Shown: positions 15,300 to 25,658, numbered from the stretch's first letter. The stretch: 36,439 nt of DNA from an uncultured Saprospiraceae bacterium (GCA_937923465.1 CALDUB010000214.1:1-36439); one strand, 5' to 3'. Numbers and translations are program-made. The notes: generated from the letters alone by a model not told the origin.

Positions 15300-18200
15300 A
15301 AATTGGTTGTTCCAGTTTGATAGGAGACTGTGAAGGTGCAATATTAGAAGATGTATTACCTGAAGGTACTAGTCCTGTTGCACTACCACCTGTCATCATC
15401 AACTCAGCAAGCGGACCTGTAGCCATAGTTCCTACTTACGATGCTGCGACACGAAAAATAACATGGGACTTCACGACTTTACCCGAAAACGGTCTACCTG
15501 CTGGAGCCAGTGCTGTTATTACCTTTGATGTAACAATTGATGCGGGTTCTATCCCTAATCAAACAGTGATAAGTAATTCAGCAATTTTACTCAGTGATGG
15601 AAATGATGCACCTGCTACTGCTGATATTGAAGTAACAGCATCACCGCAATGGACAGTTTCCAAACAAATTACTTCTGGACCAATATATCAAGACCAAGAA
15701 GTTACTTACCAAATTGACATGTGTCGCGATACAGAAATTGGTAACTTAAATCTGAACAATGTAACTTTTACAGACATTTTGCCTGCTGGAGCAGACTTTG
15801 TAAGTGCTACTGACGGTGGTGTTCACGACGGAGGTGACCCAGGTATCGTTACTTGGACTTATCCTGAATTGCTAGTGACTGACGGTTGTAAAACTGTGGA
15901 AGTTATTGTAACCTACCCTTCATCTGACATGGTAGATAACAATACAGGACTAGCGACGACTATCCCTAAGAACAATCAAATTAACATTGATGCCACACCA
16001 ACAGGCGAAGCACCAGTTAGCTATTCTGCCTCTGAGAACACACCACTTTCACCACCCGTTTTTATGACAGGTATTGGAAAAATGGCTGAAGATGATGGTA
16101 CTTTACCCTTAATGGAAATTAATAATTTCACTATTTCAGTCGAAAATGGTAGTACTGTTGCTGTTGATGAATTTAAGGTTTCAGACTCTATCCCTGACCA
16201 ATACGACTTGACTTCTTTACAAATTTCTCCTTTTAATTCAAGCTTGGAGACCTACGATATTTTTGCTCACTTAAATAGCAGTCCAACACCTATTTTATGG
16301 CAAACAGGACAAGACCCAACAATGTTAGCCGCTTTTGATGTAGCGACTATTCCAGGATATGTGGCAGGAGATTATGTGAGTGAAGTTATTGTAAATTTCG
16401 GTTTGGTTCCTGCAGGTTTTGGAGAAGGAAATATAAAATTATTGGTTACTCCAGCTTACGATTATGATTCTATGACTATGACTGCAACAGATAATGCAGG
16501 AAATCCGGTAAGCCTCTATACACCATACAGAAATACTGCTAAAGTAACTGGAATTCGTACCCAAGACGGTATGCCAGTTGATACCTTACGGTCCTTTGAT
16601 GATATGTGTTTTACAGAAAGAGTCGCACGACTTGACCCACAAAAAAGCGTTCGTATCAATTATGTGGACCAACCAGCAGGAGAAATAACGACAGGAAATC
16701 CATATTTTCAGGGTTCTAGAATTACTTATACTGTCCGCATTGAAAATGATGGCTCAGACGAAGTCTCTTCTGCAAATTCAGGCGCAACTGCTTTTGAAAA
16801 TTTAATCAATCCAATTGGTTCTGACCTTCTACCAGCAGATGTAACCTATATAGCAAATAGTTGGAGTATTCTATCAAATACATCTTCCTTGACTTTAGAT
16901 GAAATGGGTACAAATCTTACTTTTGAAGAAATTGATGACTTTAATAGTAGTGGTAGAAAATTACTACGTTGGTCTGTTAATGGAGATTTATTGCCAGGTG
17001 AATACATCGAACTTGAATTTGATGCAACAATTAATAATGTACCTGCTGGCACAATTATCACTAATGATTTTTGTACAAGTTCCGCGAGCAGTGATTTCAT
17101 TTGTGATGAAGAGGAATGTGGGCAAACGTCAACGACAGGAATAAATGATTTTTTTAATACCAATTCAAATTCAGGAACTCTAATTACAGGTGTAAACGAA
17201 ATGTGTTGTAAGGAAATAAGTATTACCGTTAGAGATGAGACACCTGTACTCAAGCCTGAAAAAGGAGTAGTTTCAGCAGGTCCTTATGCACCTACAGGTA
17301 CAGATGTTGTAGAACTGGGTCTAGCTGAAGACATTGTAGAATATGAAGTAAGTTTTGGAAATGATGCAACGGCAAATATAGAGCTGCAAAATCCTTCAGG
17401 TTTTGATTTATTGCCAAGTCAATTAGAATTTGTAGAGGGCTCTTTAGTTTTATTTGATAATACGACAGGTTTGACTTTAGATGCTACTGGCGGAAATCCT
17501 ACGTTTACAGTTACAGATGATTTTGATGGTACAGGGCGACAGTTACTGCGCTGGGATTTTACAGGAGAATTTCCAATTGACAAAGAAGCAGTTTATCGTT
17601 TTGGGGCACGTATCAAAGCAGGTGAAGAAGGCTTTCCTCAAAACAGTGTTTACATGAAAACTGACGGACAGAGTTATGATTGTGGTAGTTTCGTAGTAGA
17701 CGTTAATGATTTTGATGGAGACGGTGACCGTACCGAAACTATTTGTAAATCTAACTTGGATGTAAGTATCGAGATACAAGAAACAGCCAGTTTGAATATC
17801 ACAAAATTTGTTCAAGGGGCAAATGACGCTCAATTTTTAGAGCTTCCTGATATTGGTTCTACTAATCCTGGTGACGGTCTAACTTGGAAATTTAATATCT
17901 TCAATCCAGGAAACGTTGACATGACAGACGTCGTAGTCATCGACATCTTTCCTTACGAAGGAGATGTAGGTGTACAATTAAATAATTCACCAAGATTGAC
18001 AGAATGGGTACCCTTTTTATCCGCTCCGATAACACCTCCAGTAGGTTCGGGAGTGACTGTTTTTTACAGTGAGAGCACTGACCCTTGTCGTGATGAGATT
18101 AATCCAATTGTTGATAATAGTGGTTCTTGTGTCGATGATTGGACGACGACTCCACCAGCAGATTTAAGTTTGGTAAAAGCTGTAAAATTTGAACTAGCGA

Positions 18201-19174
18201 ACACATTAGTAGCAAATGACAGCATCAATATTTTCATGGATATGACTGCGCCTTCCGGAGATGTTGCGCCTTCAGGAAGTATTGCATGGAATTCCTTAGC
18301 TCGTGATGCAAATGAAGTACCCGCACAAGAACCAAATAAAGTAGGTATCGCCTTAGAGTATCCTGATTTGGCTTTGCGCAAAACACTAAAAAGCGGACAA
18401 GCTAGTACTGTTGATGTCAGAGATGAAGTTACATTTACAATAACGGTCATTAATCAAGGTGCTGCAGATGCTTATGATATCGTCATCACAGATTATATCC
18501 CAAGCGGAACAACTCTTGCTGATGCAGACTGGAATTCAGTTGATGCTTTATCGGCAACCTATGATATAGCATTTTTAGCAGCAGGAGCAAGTACAACTGT
18601 TGATATCACTCTAGAGACATCATTAGCTAATTTGGATACGGATGTAACCAATACTGCTGAAATATCAGATATACGCTATGCAAATGGTGACCCTTTCATT
18701 GATTATGATAGTGTAGCTGATAATATCCCAGGAAACGAGGGAACAGTAGAAGATAATGATGTCGACAATACGAACAATGATGAAGATGACTCTGACCCTG
18801 CGACGTTTACGGTGGCGCCTTGTGAGATTACAGATTTAGGCATAGAAACAATTTGTAATGATGACGGAAGTCCTTACTTAATTGAAGATGATACTTATAC
18901 AATTCTGATACAACCAACGGGTACTAGCCTTGGTAATACTTATTCTATAACGGGTGATATTACTGCTTCAAACTTAGATTTTGGTCCTGGACATAGTATC
19001 GGTGGTATTTATTCTGTACCAAATGATGAGCCAGTCACGATTACAGTCACTTCTGATGAAACGGGATGTACCGTTGTAGATTATGTTATTCCTGTTCCTG
19101 TTTGTAGCGCTGATTGTCAAGGACGGACGATTTGTTTGCCTGTTAGCTTGTCAGTTAAGTCTGGGAATAAATAA
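15123..19174 (+). CDS. Large secreted DUF11-repeat surface protein, frame-shifted after its signal peptide
   Basis: The gene consists of a signal-peptide ORF at 15123-15299 and a 1308-codon body open from about 15245 to 19174 in another frame. One extra A in the A-run at 15245-15248 would join them as '..VQLAK-STSAPTAESGTQVQYTLE..', about 1350 residues. The signal peptide ends near SSQAQ (residues ~33-37). The body carries serial DUF11/conserved-repeat beta-sandwich domains. Examples are 'WTVSKQITSGPIYQDQEVTYQI' split over ~176-200, and the most canonical, 'ALRKTLKSGQASTVDVRDE...VINQGAADAYDIVITDYIPSG', near 1080-1130. A SprB-like Cys-containing segment follows (~1235-1340). It ends 'CQGRTICLPVSLSVKSG' with no type IX sorting domain. 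Likely cell-surface or secreted adhesin. As written in this sequence the signal peptide and body are not in one frame. Confidence 0.75.
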
Positions 19175-19200
19175 TAATAATTTCAATACAAAATAGAAAA

Positions 19201-19240
19201 GCCGAGTGTTCGCGATTGCGATGACACTCGGCTTTTTTAT
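19201..19240 (+). terminator. Terminator after the DUF11 gene
   Basis: Perfect stem GCCGAGTGT / ACACTCGGC followed by TTTTTTATTTT. Confidence 0.88.
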
Positions 19241-19292
19241 TTTGACAAACGTAGTTAGGACAGAAAAATTTTAATAATTCTCTTCCATAAAA

Positions 19293-19324
19293 TTGACTTA
19301 TTCCTCTCGAATACACGACTTTTG
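19293..19324 (+). promoter_or_regulatory. Near-leaderless promoter of aroB
   Basis: TTG (19293-19295), 21 bases, then GACTTTTG (19317-19324), which matches TAnnTTTG at seven of its eight positions counting the free ones. The ATG at 19331 lies six bases beyond the box, about where transcription should start. The mRNA therefore probably has almost no leader. Confidence 0.5.
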
Positions 19325-19330
19325 CAGCCT

Positions 19331-20389
19331 ATGCAAACTATAGCTCTACAAGATTACAAAATTCACGTTGGCGACTTCCGCCAGCCGCTACGTAATATTC
19401 TAACGGAGCGACAATACACAAAAATTGTCGTTTTGGTTGATGAAAATACGCGTACGCATTGCTTACCGCTCGTCGCAGAAGTATTAGCAGATTTTCCCCA
19501 TTTTATTATTGAAATTCCTTCAGGAGAGTTGAATAAAAATATCCAAACTTGTACACAGATTTGGACAGAGATGATGCGAAATAATGCGGATAGAAGTTCC
19601 TTAACGATTAACCTGGGCGGTGGTGTGATTGGAGATATGGGCGGTTTTTGCGCAAGTACTTTCAAACGAGGAATGGATTTTTTGCAAATGCCTACAACAC
19701 TTTTATCTCAAGTCGATGCATCTATTGGAGGAAAATTAGGTATTGATTTTAATCACATCAAAAATAGTGTTGGTGTTTTCAATAATCCACAAACAGTCTT
19801 AGTTGACCCACAATTCTTGACGACTTTATCTCAAAGAGAAATCCGTAGTGGTTTTGGTGAAATTATCAAACATTCTTTGATTGCAGATAAGAGTCAATGG
19901 GAAAAACTATTGAAGATTAATGATTTATCAAAAGTAGTGTGGACGGATTATCTAGTGCCTTCTCTAAAAATTAAACAAGCAATTGTAGAAGAAGACCCGT
20001 TTGAAAAAGGTATCCGAAAAGCTTTGAATTTTGGACATACAATCGGTCATGCCTTAGAAAGTATGGCTTTAGAGACAGATAATCCATTGTTGCACGGCGA
20101 AGCAATTGCCGCAGGAATGATTTGTGAATCTTATTTGTCTTATAAGAAAACAGGATTAACAAGAGAGGAATTTGAAGAGATAAAAGCATTTATCACGCGC
20201 ATTTATCAGCCACGCAAAGTTTCAGAAAAAGACTATCCTGAATTACTTCGCTTGATGTCTAAGGATAAGAAAAATGAAGGTTCGACGATTAATTTTACTT
20301 TGCTGACAGGAATTGGGGCTTGTAAAATAAATGAAACGGCAACGGGTAAAGAAATAGAGGAAAGTATGTCTTCTCTCAATTCGCTATAA
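19331..20389 (+). CDS. aroB: 3-dehydroquinate synthase
   Basis: Cytoplasmic shikimate-pathway enzyme of 352 residues that converts DAHP to 3-dehydroquinate using NAD and a divalent metal (Zn/Co). NAD-binding 'NLGGGVIGDMGGFCASTFKRG' is split over residues ~95-114. 'QMPTTLLSQVDASIGGKLGIDF' follows. Metal ligands are Glu177 (SGFGEIIKH), His236 (NFGHTIGHALES) and His255 (LLHGEAIAAGM). The ATG at 19331 is preferred over the in-frame TTG at 19322 because the TTG overlaps the promoter -7 box. It sits alone between two giant surface-protein genes and has its own terminator. Confidence 0.95.
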   Translation: MQTIALQDYKIHVGDFRQPLRNILTERQYTKIVVLVDENTRTHCLPLVAEVLADFPHFIIEIPSGELNKNIQTCTQIWTEMMRNNADRSSLTINLGGGVIGDMGGFCASTFKRGMDFLQMPTTLLSQVDASIGGKLGIDFNHIKNSVGVFNNPQTVLVDPQFLTTLSQREIRSGFGEIIKHSLIADKSQWEKLLKINDLSKVVWTDYLVPSLKIKQAIVEEDPFEKGIRKALNFGHTIGHALESMALETDNPLLHGEAIAAGMICESYLSYKKTGLTREEFEEIKAFITRIYQPRKVSEKDYPELLRLMSKDKKNEGSTINFTLLTGIGACKINETATGKEIEESMSSLNSL

Positions 20390-20390
20390 A

Positions 20391-20433
20391 TAAAAATCGC
20401 TCTCAATAATTACTTATTGAGAGCGATTTTTAT
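20391..20433. terminator. Bidirectional terminator
   Basis: Perfect stem AAAAATCGCTCTCAATAA / TTATTGAGAGCGATTTTT with loop TTAC, between the convergent aroB and HYR-protein genes. Confidence 0.93.
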
Positions 20434-20460
20434 TTAAATCTAAGAAAGATGACTTGAGGA

Positions 20461-23400
20461 CTACGTCCCACTCACATCTCCTATTTTTATCCCGATGAAG
20501 TCCAAATCAATCTCTTCCCACACAGGATTTGTCATTAAATACTCGACGGGAATCTCTCCTTCTAGTGGATTATCTTCATTTTCAAAGACATGATTTGCAG
20601 GAATAAAACGCCAAGAAGACGTATTATTAAATTCTGCTTGAAGTCCTAAAATCACCCGCTTAGCTTCTACGACATCAGACATTGTAATCGAACCAGAATC
20701 ATTCACATCCGCGGCGATATATTGGTAAGGAGAAGAGAAAAGCTCAACCTGCAAAATATGTCTTCGCATCATTATCAAATCCCAAGACGTCACACCAGAC
20801 GCGGGTTCATCTTCTACATACGGTGTAATCTGACACGGGTTTTCTTCAAAATCATGATAAAAATGATACAAACCACTCTCCGATGTCATACAAAAAGCAG
20901 CATCTGTGGGATTTTGCATATTCACTATGATTTCTTCCAATGGTTCGCCATTCGTCCTGCGTATAGTTCCTGCCGTCAATGCTGGACGCTCATTTTCACA
21001 AACGTTTAAAGAATCCAAAACAAAAATATTGCTTGTGCAACTGTTCGTATTCCCTTCACTATCCAAGCCTGTCAAAGTCACTAAAGTAGACGTCTGAATA
21101 ATATCCGCACAATCAACAGTATCGAGGTCTATAGTCAGAGCAATTGGATTGCTACAGTTATCAAAACTTCCATTGTCTATACTGTCAACTACTAAGACAG
21201 CAAAAGTATCTAAAGTAAGATAGACAATCAATGGAGAGTTACACTGCATGTTAGGACCTCCAACATCATTTACAGTAATTTCAGTTTGGCAATTAGCGGC
21301 GTTACCGCAGTCATCCGTAGCTGTAAATGTGATTAAAGTTACTCCTATATCGTAGGTTCCTGAGGCATTCTCATTTGGCACATCAGCAAAAGGAGAATTG
21401 TTTGTAATAGTAATATTTGCAGAGCAGTTATCATTTGCAACAGCATTTGGAAGGACTATCGCACGATTACAATCTCCTAATTCAAAAGTAAAAATGCTCG
21501 AAGGACAAGAAATTGACGGTGCTTGCGTATCTGCAACTGTGATATTTACATCATATAAAGCTGTATTTCCACAAGGGTCTTCTCCTTGATAAGTAATAGT
21601 ACGAGTAGAACTATTCGCACAACCATCATCGACTGTTACATCACTAAAAAGAGTCAACACAGCACTACCACAGGCATCTACAGTCGTTGGTGGTGCGGGT
21701 ACGACAACGGGTTCGTCACATGAGAAAGTAACATCTAGAGCACCTGCCGCCTCTAAGAAAGTAGGCGCTTCATTATCTGCTACTTTAATTTCTTGAACAT
21801 CAGAATATTCTACGCCACTACACGTCTCTAGAATTTTATGTGTCCGTAAAATCTTAAATCCACAACCGCTTTCTAAGATAAACGTATCATTTTGGATACT
21901 ATAAGCAGTCATCTCACAATCAGAAATTATCATCGGTTCACCTGTCACATCTGTATCAGCCATTGCTGTACAACTATTGATAGTGATGTCCTCTGGAAAA
22001 GTAATAACTATCGGCGTGTTGTCTTCGTAAGTAATCGTTTGGCTACAACTGACACTCAATCCTCCTGCATCAAATATGGTAAATGTCCGCGTTACCGTTC
22101 CGATATCACAAGCATCCAAACTAGCAACATCTTCAAAAGTCATACTAGCAATACCACAGTTATCAAAAGTCGTGGGAGTTCCTGCCACTGCTGTATTGGC
22201 TGGATATTCTGTACATTCTAATGTTGTGTTCGCTGGGCACATAATTAAAGGAGTTGTTTTGTCTTCAACCTCCACTTGTATCATACAAGTATTAGAGAGT
22301 CCATTGCAGTCCGTTGCACGCAAAACAACAGTTTGAATACCAATATCAGCACAAACAAAAGTTTCCGTTGCGTCATATGCAGTATCCGCTTCCCCTTCTC
22401 GCTTAACTTCAAAAGTTAAATCTGGGCAGCAATTATCAGAACTTCCTTCATCTAAATCTACAGCAAAAACATCGCCTTCCCCTGAAGTTCCAATACTCAC
22501 ATCTATAAATTGTTCGCAGACCATTGTCGGTCCACTATTGTCTTCTACTGTTACTTCATATGGACAATAAGTCTCATTGCCGCAGGCATCAGTAAAGCGA
22601 TAATTGAAAGTATGAGTCCCTTCAGGAACCTCATTCACTGTCGCACCATTGGTCGTAAAAGTCCCAAATGAGGAGAATATTTTCACATCAATAGTCCCAG
22701 AGCAATTGTCAGAAACAACTAAAGTTGGAAGCACAACTGTCGCAAAACAATCCGTACCTTCAGTTCCTATAGTCGCTGCTGCAGGACAAGTTACAGTAGG
22801 TCCGTCGCCGTCTCCAACTTTGATAAGTTGCATATCAGTACGCGTGACACCTGTGCAACAATCCACTGCTGTCCAAGTCCGCAATATTTTATAAGTACCA
22901 TCGCAGATGCTCAAGACTTGGTCTGAGAAATCAACCGTTATTTTACATATATCTTGTACAGAATCGCCAAAAAGTGTGGGTACACCAGTAACATCCGTTG
23001 TTGGATAAGCTGCTGAGCAATCAACCATTGGCAATTCAAGATTATCATAATTCATTGGAAAGACAATGCTATCCAAGTCCGCTGCACGGATAAATATCTG
23101 TTGTTCGCAAGTATTAAAACTTGCGTTACCATTGTTGTCAAAGGCGTTATAAGTACGGGTGATAATCCGATTGAAAGGTTGCCCAGTACAGATTTGATTA
23201 GTGACCGTTTCTGTAAAATTTAAAGTAGGATTGGAGTCACAATTATCTTCTGCGATAATGGCAGCTACATCTGCTGGCAATGTGGATGCCGAACAGTTTA
23301 TAGTATCATTTGGACAAGTTAGTAAGGGACCAATGTTGTCTTGAATATTTAATGTGCTCTCGCAAAAATTGCCAGAATCATCGTGTGTGAAGCGCGCGAG

Positions 23401-23676
23401 TAAAGACATACCTACGAAATCGCAGCTTACGACATTACCAATGTCAGCACCAACAGCATTAAATAATTGAATGGTAAAATTGCCCGCACATGTTCCCGTC
23501 GTTCCTACGACGAATATATCTGAGGTGATTTCAGACATGCCATCTTGATTAATGGCGACATTGACTTCGGCTTGTTGACAAGAGAGGTTGCATTGTGCCT
23601 GAATTTCATTTGAAATAAATAAAAATAGACAGCTCAAAGAGAGCAAAATGCTTTTGTTTAAATAACAGCGTTGCAT
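20461..23676 (-). CDS. Giant secreted HYR-domain protein with dockerin-like C-terminus
   Basis: The protein has 1071 residues, with a signal peptide about 1-28 (ends EIQAQ). It consists mainly of repeated HYR-type immunoglobulin-like modules, each with the cues 'CP.....E', 'DNC...' and 'G.H.....A.D.CGN...C...V.V.D'. Clear copies include 'TCPAAATIGTEGTDCFATVVLP' split over ~290-315 and 'ISCPSSIFTFELGDCNRAIVLP' near 720. There are roughly eight or nine modules and many paired cysteines. After a short CarboxypepD_reg-like segment (~896-960, 'AGTIRRTNGEPLEEIIVNM') comes a dockerin-like region: 'WDLIMMRRHIL' at ~965 and 'ADVNDSGSITMSDVVEAKRVIL' just after, ending DFIGIKIGDVSGT. This ending is common in Saprospiraceae. 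No type IX sorting domain follows. Likely cell-surface adhesion or assembly protein. Confidence 0.85.
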   Translation of the reverse strand: MQRCYLNKSILLSLSCLFLFISNEIQAQCNLSCQQAEVNVAINQDGMSEITSDIFVVGTTGTCAGNFTIQLFNAVGADIGNVVSCDFVGMSLLARFTHDDSGNFCESTLNIQDNIGPLLTCPNDTINCSASTLPADVAAIIAEDNCDSNPTLNFTETVTNQICTGQPFNRIITRTYNAFDNNGNASFNTCEQQIFIRAADLDSIVFPMNYDNLELPMVDCSAAYPTTDVTGVPTLFGDSVQDICKITVDFSDQVLSICDGTYKILRTWTAVDCCTGVTRTDMQLIKVGDGDGPTVTCPAAATIGTEGTDCFATVVLPTLVVSDNCSGTIDVKIFSSFGTFTTNGATVNEVPEGTHTFNYRFTDACGNETYCPYEVTVEDNSGPTMVCEQFIDVSIGTSGEGDVFAVDLDEGSSDNCCPDLTFEVKREGEADTAYDATETFVCADIGIQTVVLRATDCNGLSNTCMIQVEVEDKTTPLIMCPANTTLECTEYPANTAVAGTPTTFDNCGIASMTFEDVASLDACDIGTVTRTFTIFDAGGLSVSCSQTITYEDNTPIVITFPEDITINSCTAMADTDVTGEPMIISDCEMTAYSIQNDTFILESGCGFKILRTHKILETCSGVEYSDVQEIKVADNEAPTFLEAAGALDVTFSCDEPVVVPAPPTTVDACGSAVLTLFSDVTVDDGCANSSTRTITYQGEDPCGNTALYDVNITVADTQAPSISCPSSIFTFELGDCNRAIVLPNAVANDNCSANITITNNSPFADVPNENASGTYDIGVTLITFTATDDCGNAANCQTEITVNDVGGPNMQCNSPLIVYLTLDTFAVLVVDSIDNGSFDNCSNPIALTIDLDTVDCADIIQTSTLVTLTGLDSEGNTNSCTSNIFVLDSLNVCENERPALTAGTIRRTNGEPLEEIIVNMQNPTDAAFCMTSESGLYHFYHDFEENPCQITPYVEDEPASGVTSWDLIMMRRHILQVELFSSPYQYIAADVNDSGSITMSDVVEAKRVILGLQAEFNNTSSWRFIPANHVFENEDNPLEGEIPVEYLMTNPVWEEIDLDFIGIKIGDVSGT

Positions 23677-23867
23677 AGTAGATTACATTTTCGAGCAGCA
23701 AAAAAATAGTCGGGGTGGCTGCCGTGTATTGTTAATAGTAGTGTAGTACGCTGTGTAAGAAAAGGTAAAGAGAATTATATTATTTATTTTTACAATGTGT
23801 TGATTTCAAAAATGTTGCCGGGTTGGTTTTGAGAAGTTTTAGTCATTGCATTTAGCGCAATAAAAAA

Positions 23868-23913
23868 GTCGTTTACCTGATTATTACATTCAGATAAACG
23901 ACTTTTAGAGACA
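23868..23913. terminator. Terminator for the M48 gene
   Basis: Stem AAAAGTCGTTTACCTG / CAGATAAACGACTTTT with one mismatch and an 11-base loop, just downstream of the M48 stop on the minus strand. Confidence 0.85.
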
Positions 23914-23936
23914 ATCAAAAAACACTTTATATCAAC

Positions 23937-24743
23937 CTATAAAGAATTCTTAAACTTCGTATACTCAGACTTAAAAGTACTATTTCCTTTACACCCTTGT
24001 TCTTTTGCTTGCGTAGTAATATTCGCTACACGGTTGCCTGGATTTGGGTGTGTACTCAAAAATTGAGGCGTTCTAGTTCCACCTTCTGCTTCTAATTTCT
24101 TGAAGAAATCTGCTGCGCCATCTGCTTCATAGCTGGTTGGACACATGTAAACAACTGAATAAGAATCTGCTTCTTCTTCGTGTGCACGTGAGTTTTTTAA
24201 AGAGATGACAGATAAAGCTATCTGTGATAACAAACCTGGGTCGGCCTGTCCTGTTGCAACTGAAACCATAGTTTGGATACCATACAACTTGGTCATTTGA
24301 CGCGTAGAGTGACGCTGTGCAGCATGAGCAATTTCGTGTCCCATCACACCTGCTAATTGTTCCTCACTATCCAAATATTTTATCAAACCAGTGTAAACAT
24401 AAATGTAGCCACCAGGCGTACAAAAAGCATTCAAGGTCTTATCGTCATCAATAATTTTCACTTCCCACGCAAACTCGTTGCGGTAGGCTACTTTTCCAGT
24501 ATTTAGGAGTTTATCGGTGATTTTACGAATGTAAGCATAAGCTGCGCGATTGCTTGCTTCAGGTAAAATTGGATACTCTGCGGTATTACTTTCTATTTCT
24601 TGTTTGACTTGTTTACCTAAGTCAATATCTTGTTGGACCGTAAAAAGATTGAATCCCCCACCTGGTTTTTTCAGTGAATTACAAGAACTTGCCACTAGGA
24701 ATGTGGTCAAAAGTGCAGTTAGCACTAAAGGAAATTTATTCAT
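23937..24743 (-). CDS. M48-family zinc metallopeptidase lipoprotein
   Basis: Predicted envelope-quality-control peptidase of 268 residues related to LoiP/BepA. The N-terminal lipobox LVASSC gives lipidated Cys21. The zinc site is HEIAH (136-140), with a third ligand in 'HEEEADSYSV' (Glu190/191-Asp193). 'NAFCTPGGYIYVYTGLI' (105-121) and 'LSTHPNPGNRVANI' (229-242) are the standard M48 landmarks. It has no transmembrane helices apart from the lipoprotein signal and no C-terminal TPR domain, so it is LoiP-like rather than BepA-like. It appears monocistronic with its own terminator. The promoter region lies in the AT-rich 24744-25034 gap shared with the divergent nuclease-like gene. Confidence 0.92.
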   Translation of the reverse strand: MNKFPLVLTALLTTFLVASSCNSLKKPGGGFNLFTVQQDIDLGKQVKQEIESNTAEYPILPEASNRAAYAYIRKITDKLLNTGKVAYRNEFAWEVKIIDDDKTLNAFCTPGGYIYVYTGLIKYLDSEEQLAGVMGHEIAHAAQRHSTRQMTKLYGIQTMVSVATGQADPGLLSQIALSVISLKNSRAHEEEADSYSVVYMCPTSYEADGAADFFKKLEAEGGTRTPQFLSTHPNPGNRVANITTQAKEQGCKGNSTFKSEYTKFKNSL

Positions 24744-24994
24744 TTTATTAAATTTGAGAAGTTGTGATTTACAGTTTAGTCTAGTTTATAACGAAAAAGA
24801 AAAGCGTCATGTTCTCTTTAGTAAAACTAAATTCAATAATCTAGACGTATAAATAAGATTTCGTTACTTTTCATTTTGATTACTCTGTGCTTTCACATGT
24901 TATTATACTCGCTCATTTAACACAAAAAGAATATTTTAAATTTAAAAATTTGAAAAAATCAAAATAAAGCATGTCAAAATAAATCAATAACAAT

Positions 24995-25034
24995 TATATT
25001 GCGGGACTAAAAAACTACACACTCCCCCAATATA
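24995..25034 (+). promoter_or_regulatory. Hairpin abutting the start codon of the nuclease-like gene
   Basis: TATATTGCGGG (24995-25005) pairs with CCCCCAATATA (25024-25034), one mismatch, 18-base loop. The 3' arm ends exactly at the ATG at 25035, so folding would bury the ribosome-entry region. Confidence 0.4.
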
Positions 25035-25658
25035 ATGACAAGTAACTTCAAATCAGACTTGGATAAAGAACAAAAATTAGGATTTTTGTTAGACTCCATA
25101 TATGCTAAAAAATTTGGCGCAAACTTCCAAGTGCATCGCATTATTGATAAAAAACGGCAATACGCTGGTATTGACATCGAAATACATGATTATCGCAAAC
25201 GAGATGATGTGCAAATTTATTTTGTAGACGAGAAAGCGCAATTGGATTATTTAAACAAATCCTTACCCACTTTTGCTTTCGAGTTATCTTATCTTAAAAA
25301 AGGGCAATATCGAAAAGGTTGGCTCATTGATGAGAAGAAGGAAGCGGCGTACTATTTCCTTGTAACAAATATCTGTACAGATGAACAGGAAGAATTTATC
25401 AGTTGCAAAATAACCTCTATCAATCGACAAAAGTTACTAGAGTTATTAGAAGCAAAAGGCTTAACCAATCTCTCTTTAGAAATGTACGATAAATTGCTTC
25501 GTGCTGATAAAAAGAATGGAAAAATACCGATAAAGGAATTAGATGCCCGCAAGGAAGGCTACATTTTTTGCTCACATTCGAATAAGGCAGAAAAGCCTAT
25601 TAATCTGGTATTGAGACTGAATTATTTGATTAAAATGGGAGTGGGAAAGGTTGTTTAG
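25035..25658 (+). CDS. Putative PD-(D/E)XK nuclease-like protein
   Basis: This is an unnamed protein of 207 residues, cytoplasmic by sequence. The N-terminal half has the layout of a restriction-endonuclease-like fold: a helix (DKEQKLGFLLDSIYAKKF, 10-27), 'AGIDIEI' with Asp47, then a strand ending 'IYFVDEKAQLDY' with Asp65-Glu-Lys67 as the (D/E)XK pair and Gln69 nearby. It is followed by 'LPTFAFELSYLKKGQYRKGWLID'. The second half (120-207) is helical and basic. Family assignment is by motif pattern only. No methyltransferase or other defence partner is adjacent, so whether it acts in DNA repair, defence or something else is unknown. It converges on the ABC ATPase gene. Confidence 0.55.
   Translation: MTSNFKSDLDKEQKLGFLLDSIYAKKFGANFQVHRIIDKKRQYAGIDIEIHDYRKRDDVQIYFVDEKAQLDYLNKSLPTFAFELSYLKKGQYRKGWLIDEKKEAAYYFLVTNICTDEQEEFISCKITSINRQKLLELLEAKGLTNLSLEMYDKLLRADKKNGKIPIKELDARKEGYIFCSHSNKAEKPINLVLRLNYLIKMGVGKVV

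Noticed and set aside
16846-17253. A 135-codon minus-strand frame inside the DUF11 gene
   Set aside because: It is antisense to well-formed DUF11 domains with no supporting promoter or motif.
20722-22894. Several 60-110-codon plus-strand frames inside the HYR-protein gene
   Set aside because: They overlap a long minus-strand gene with clear domains, have no recognisable features of their own, and reflect codon bias.
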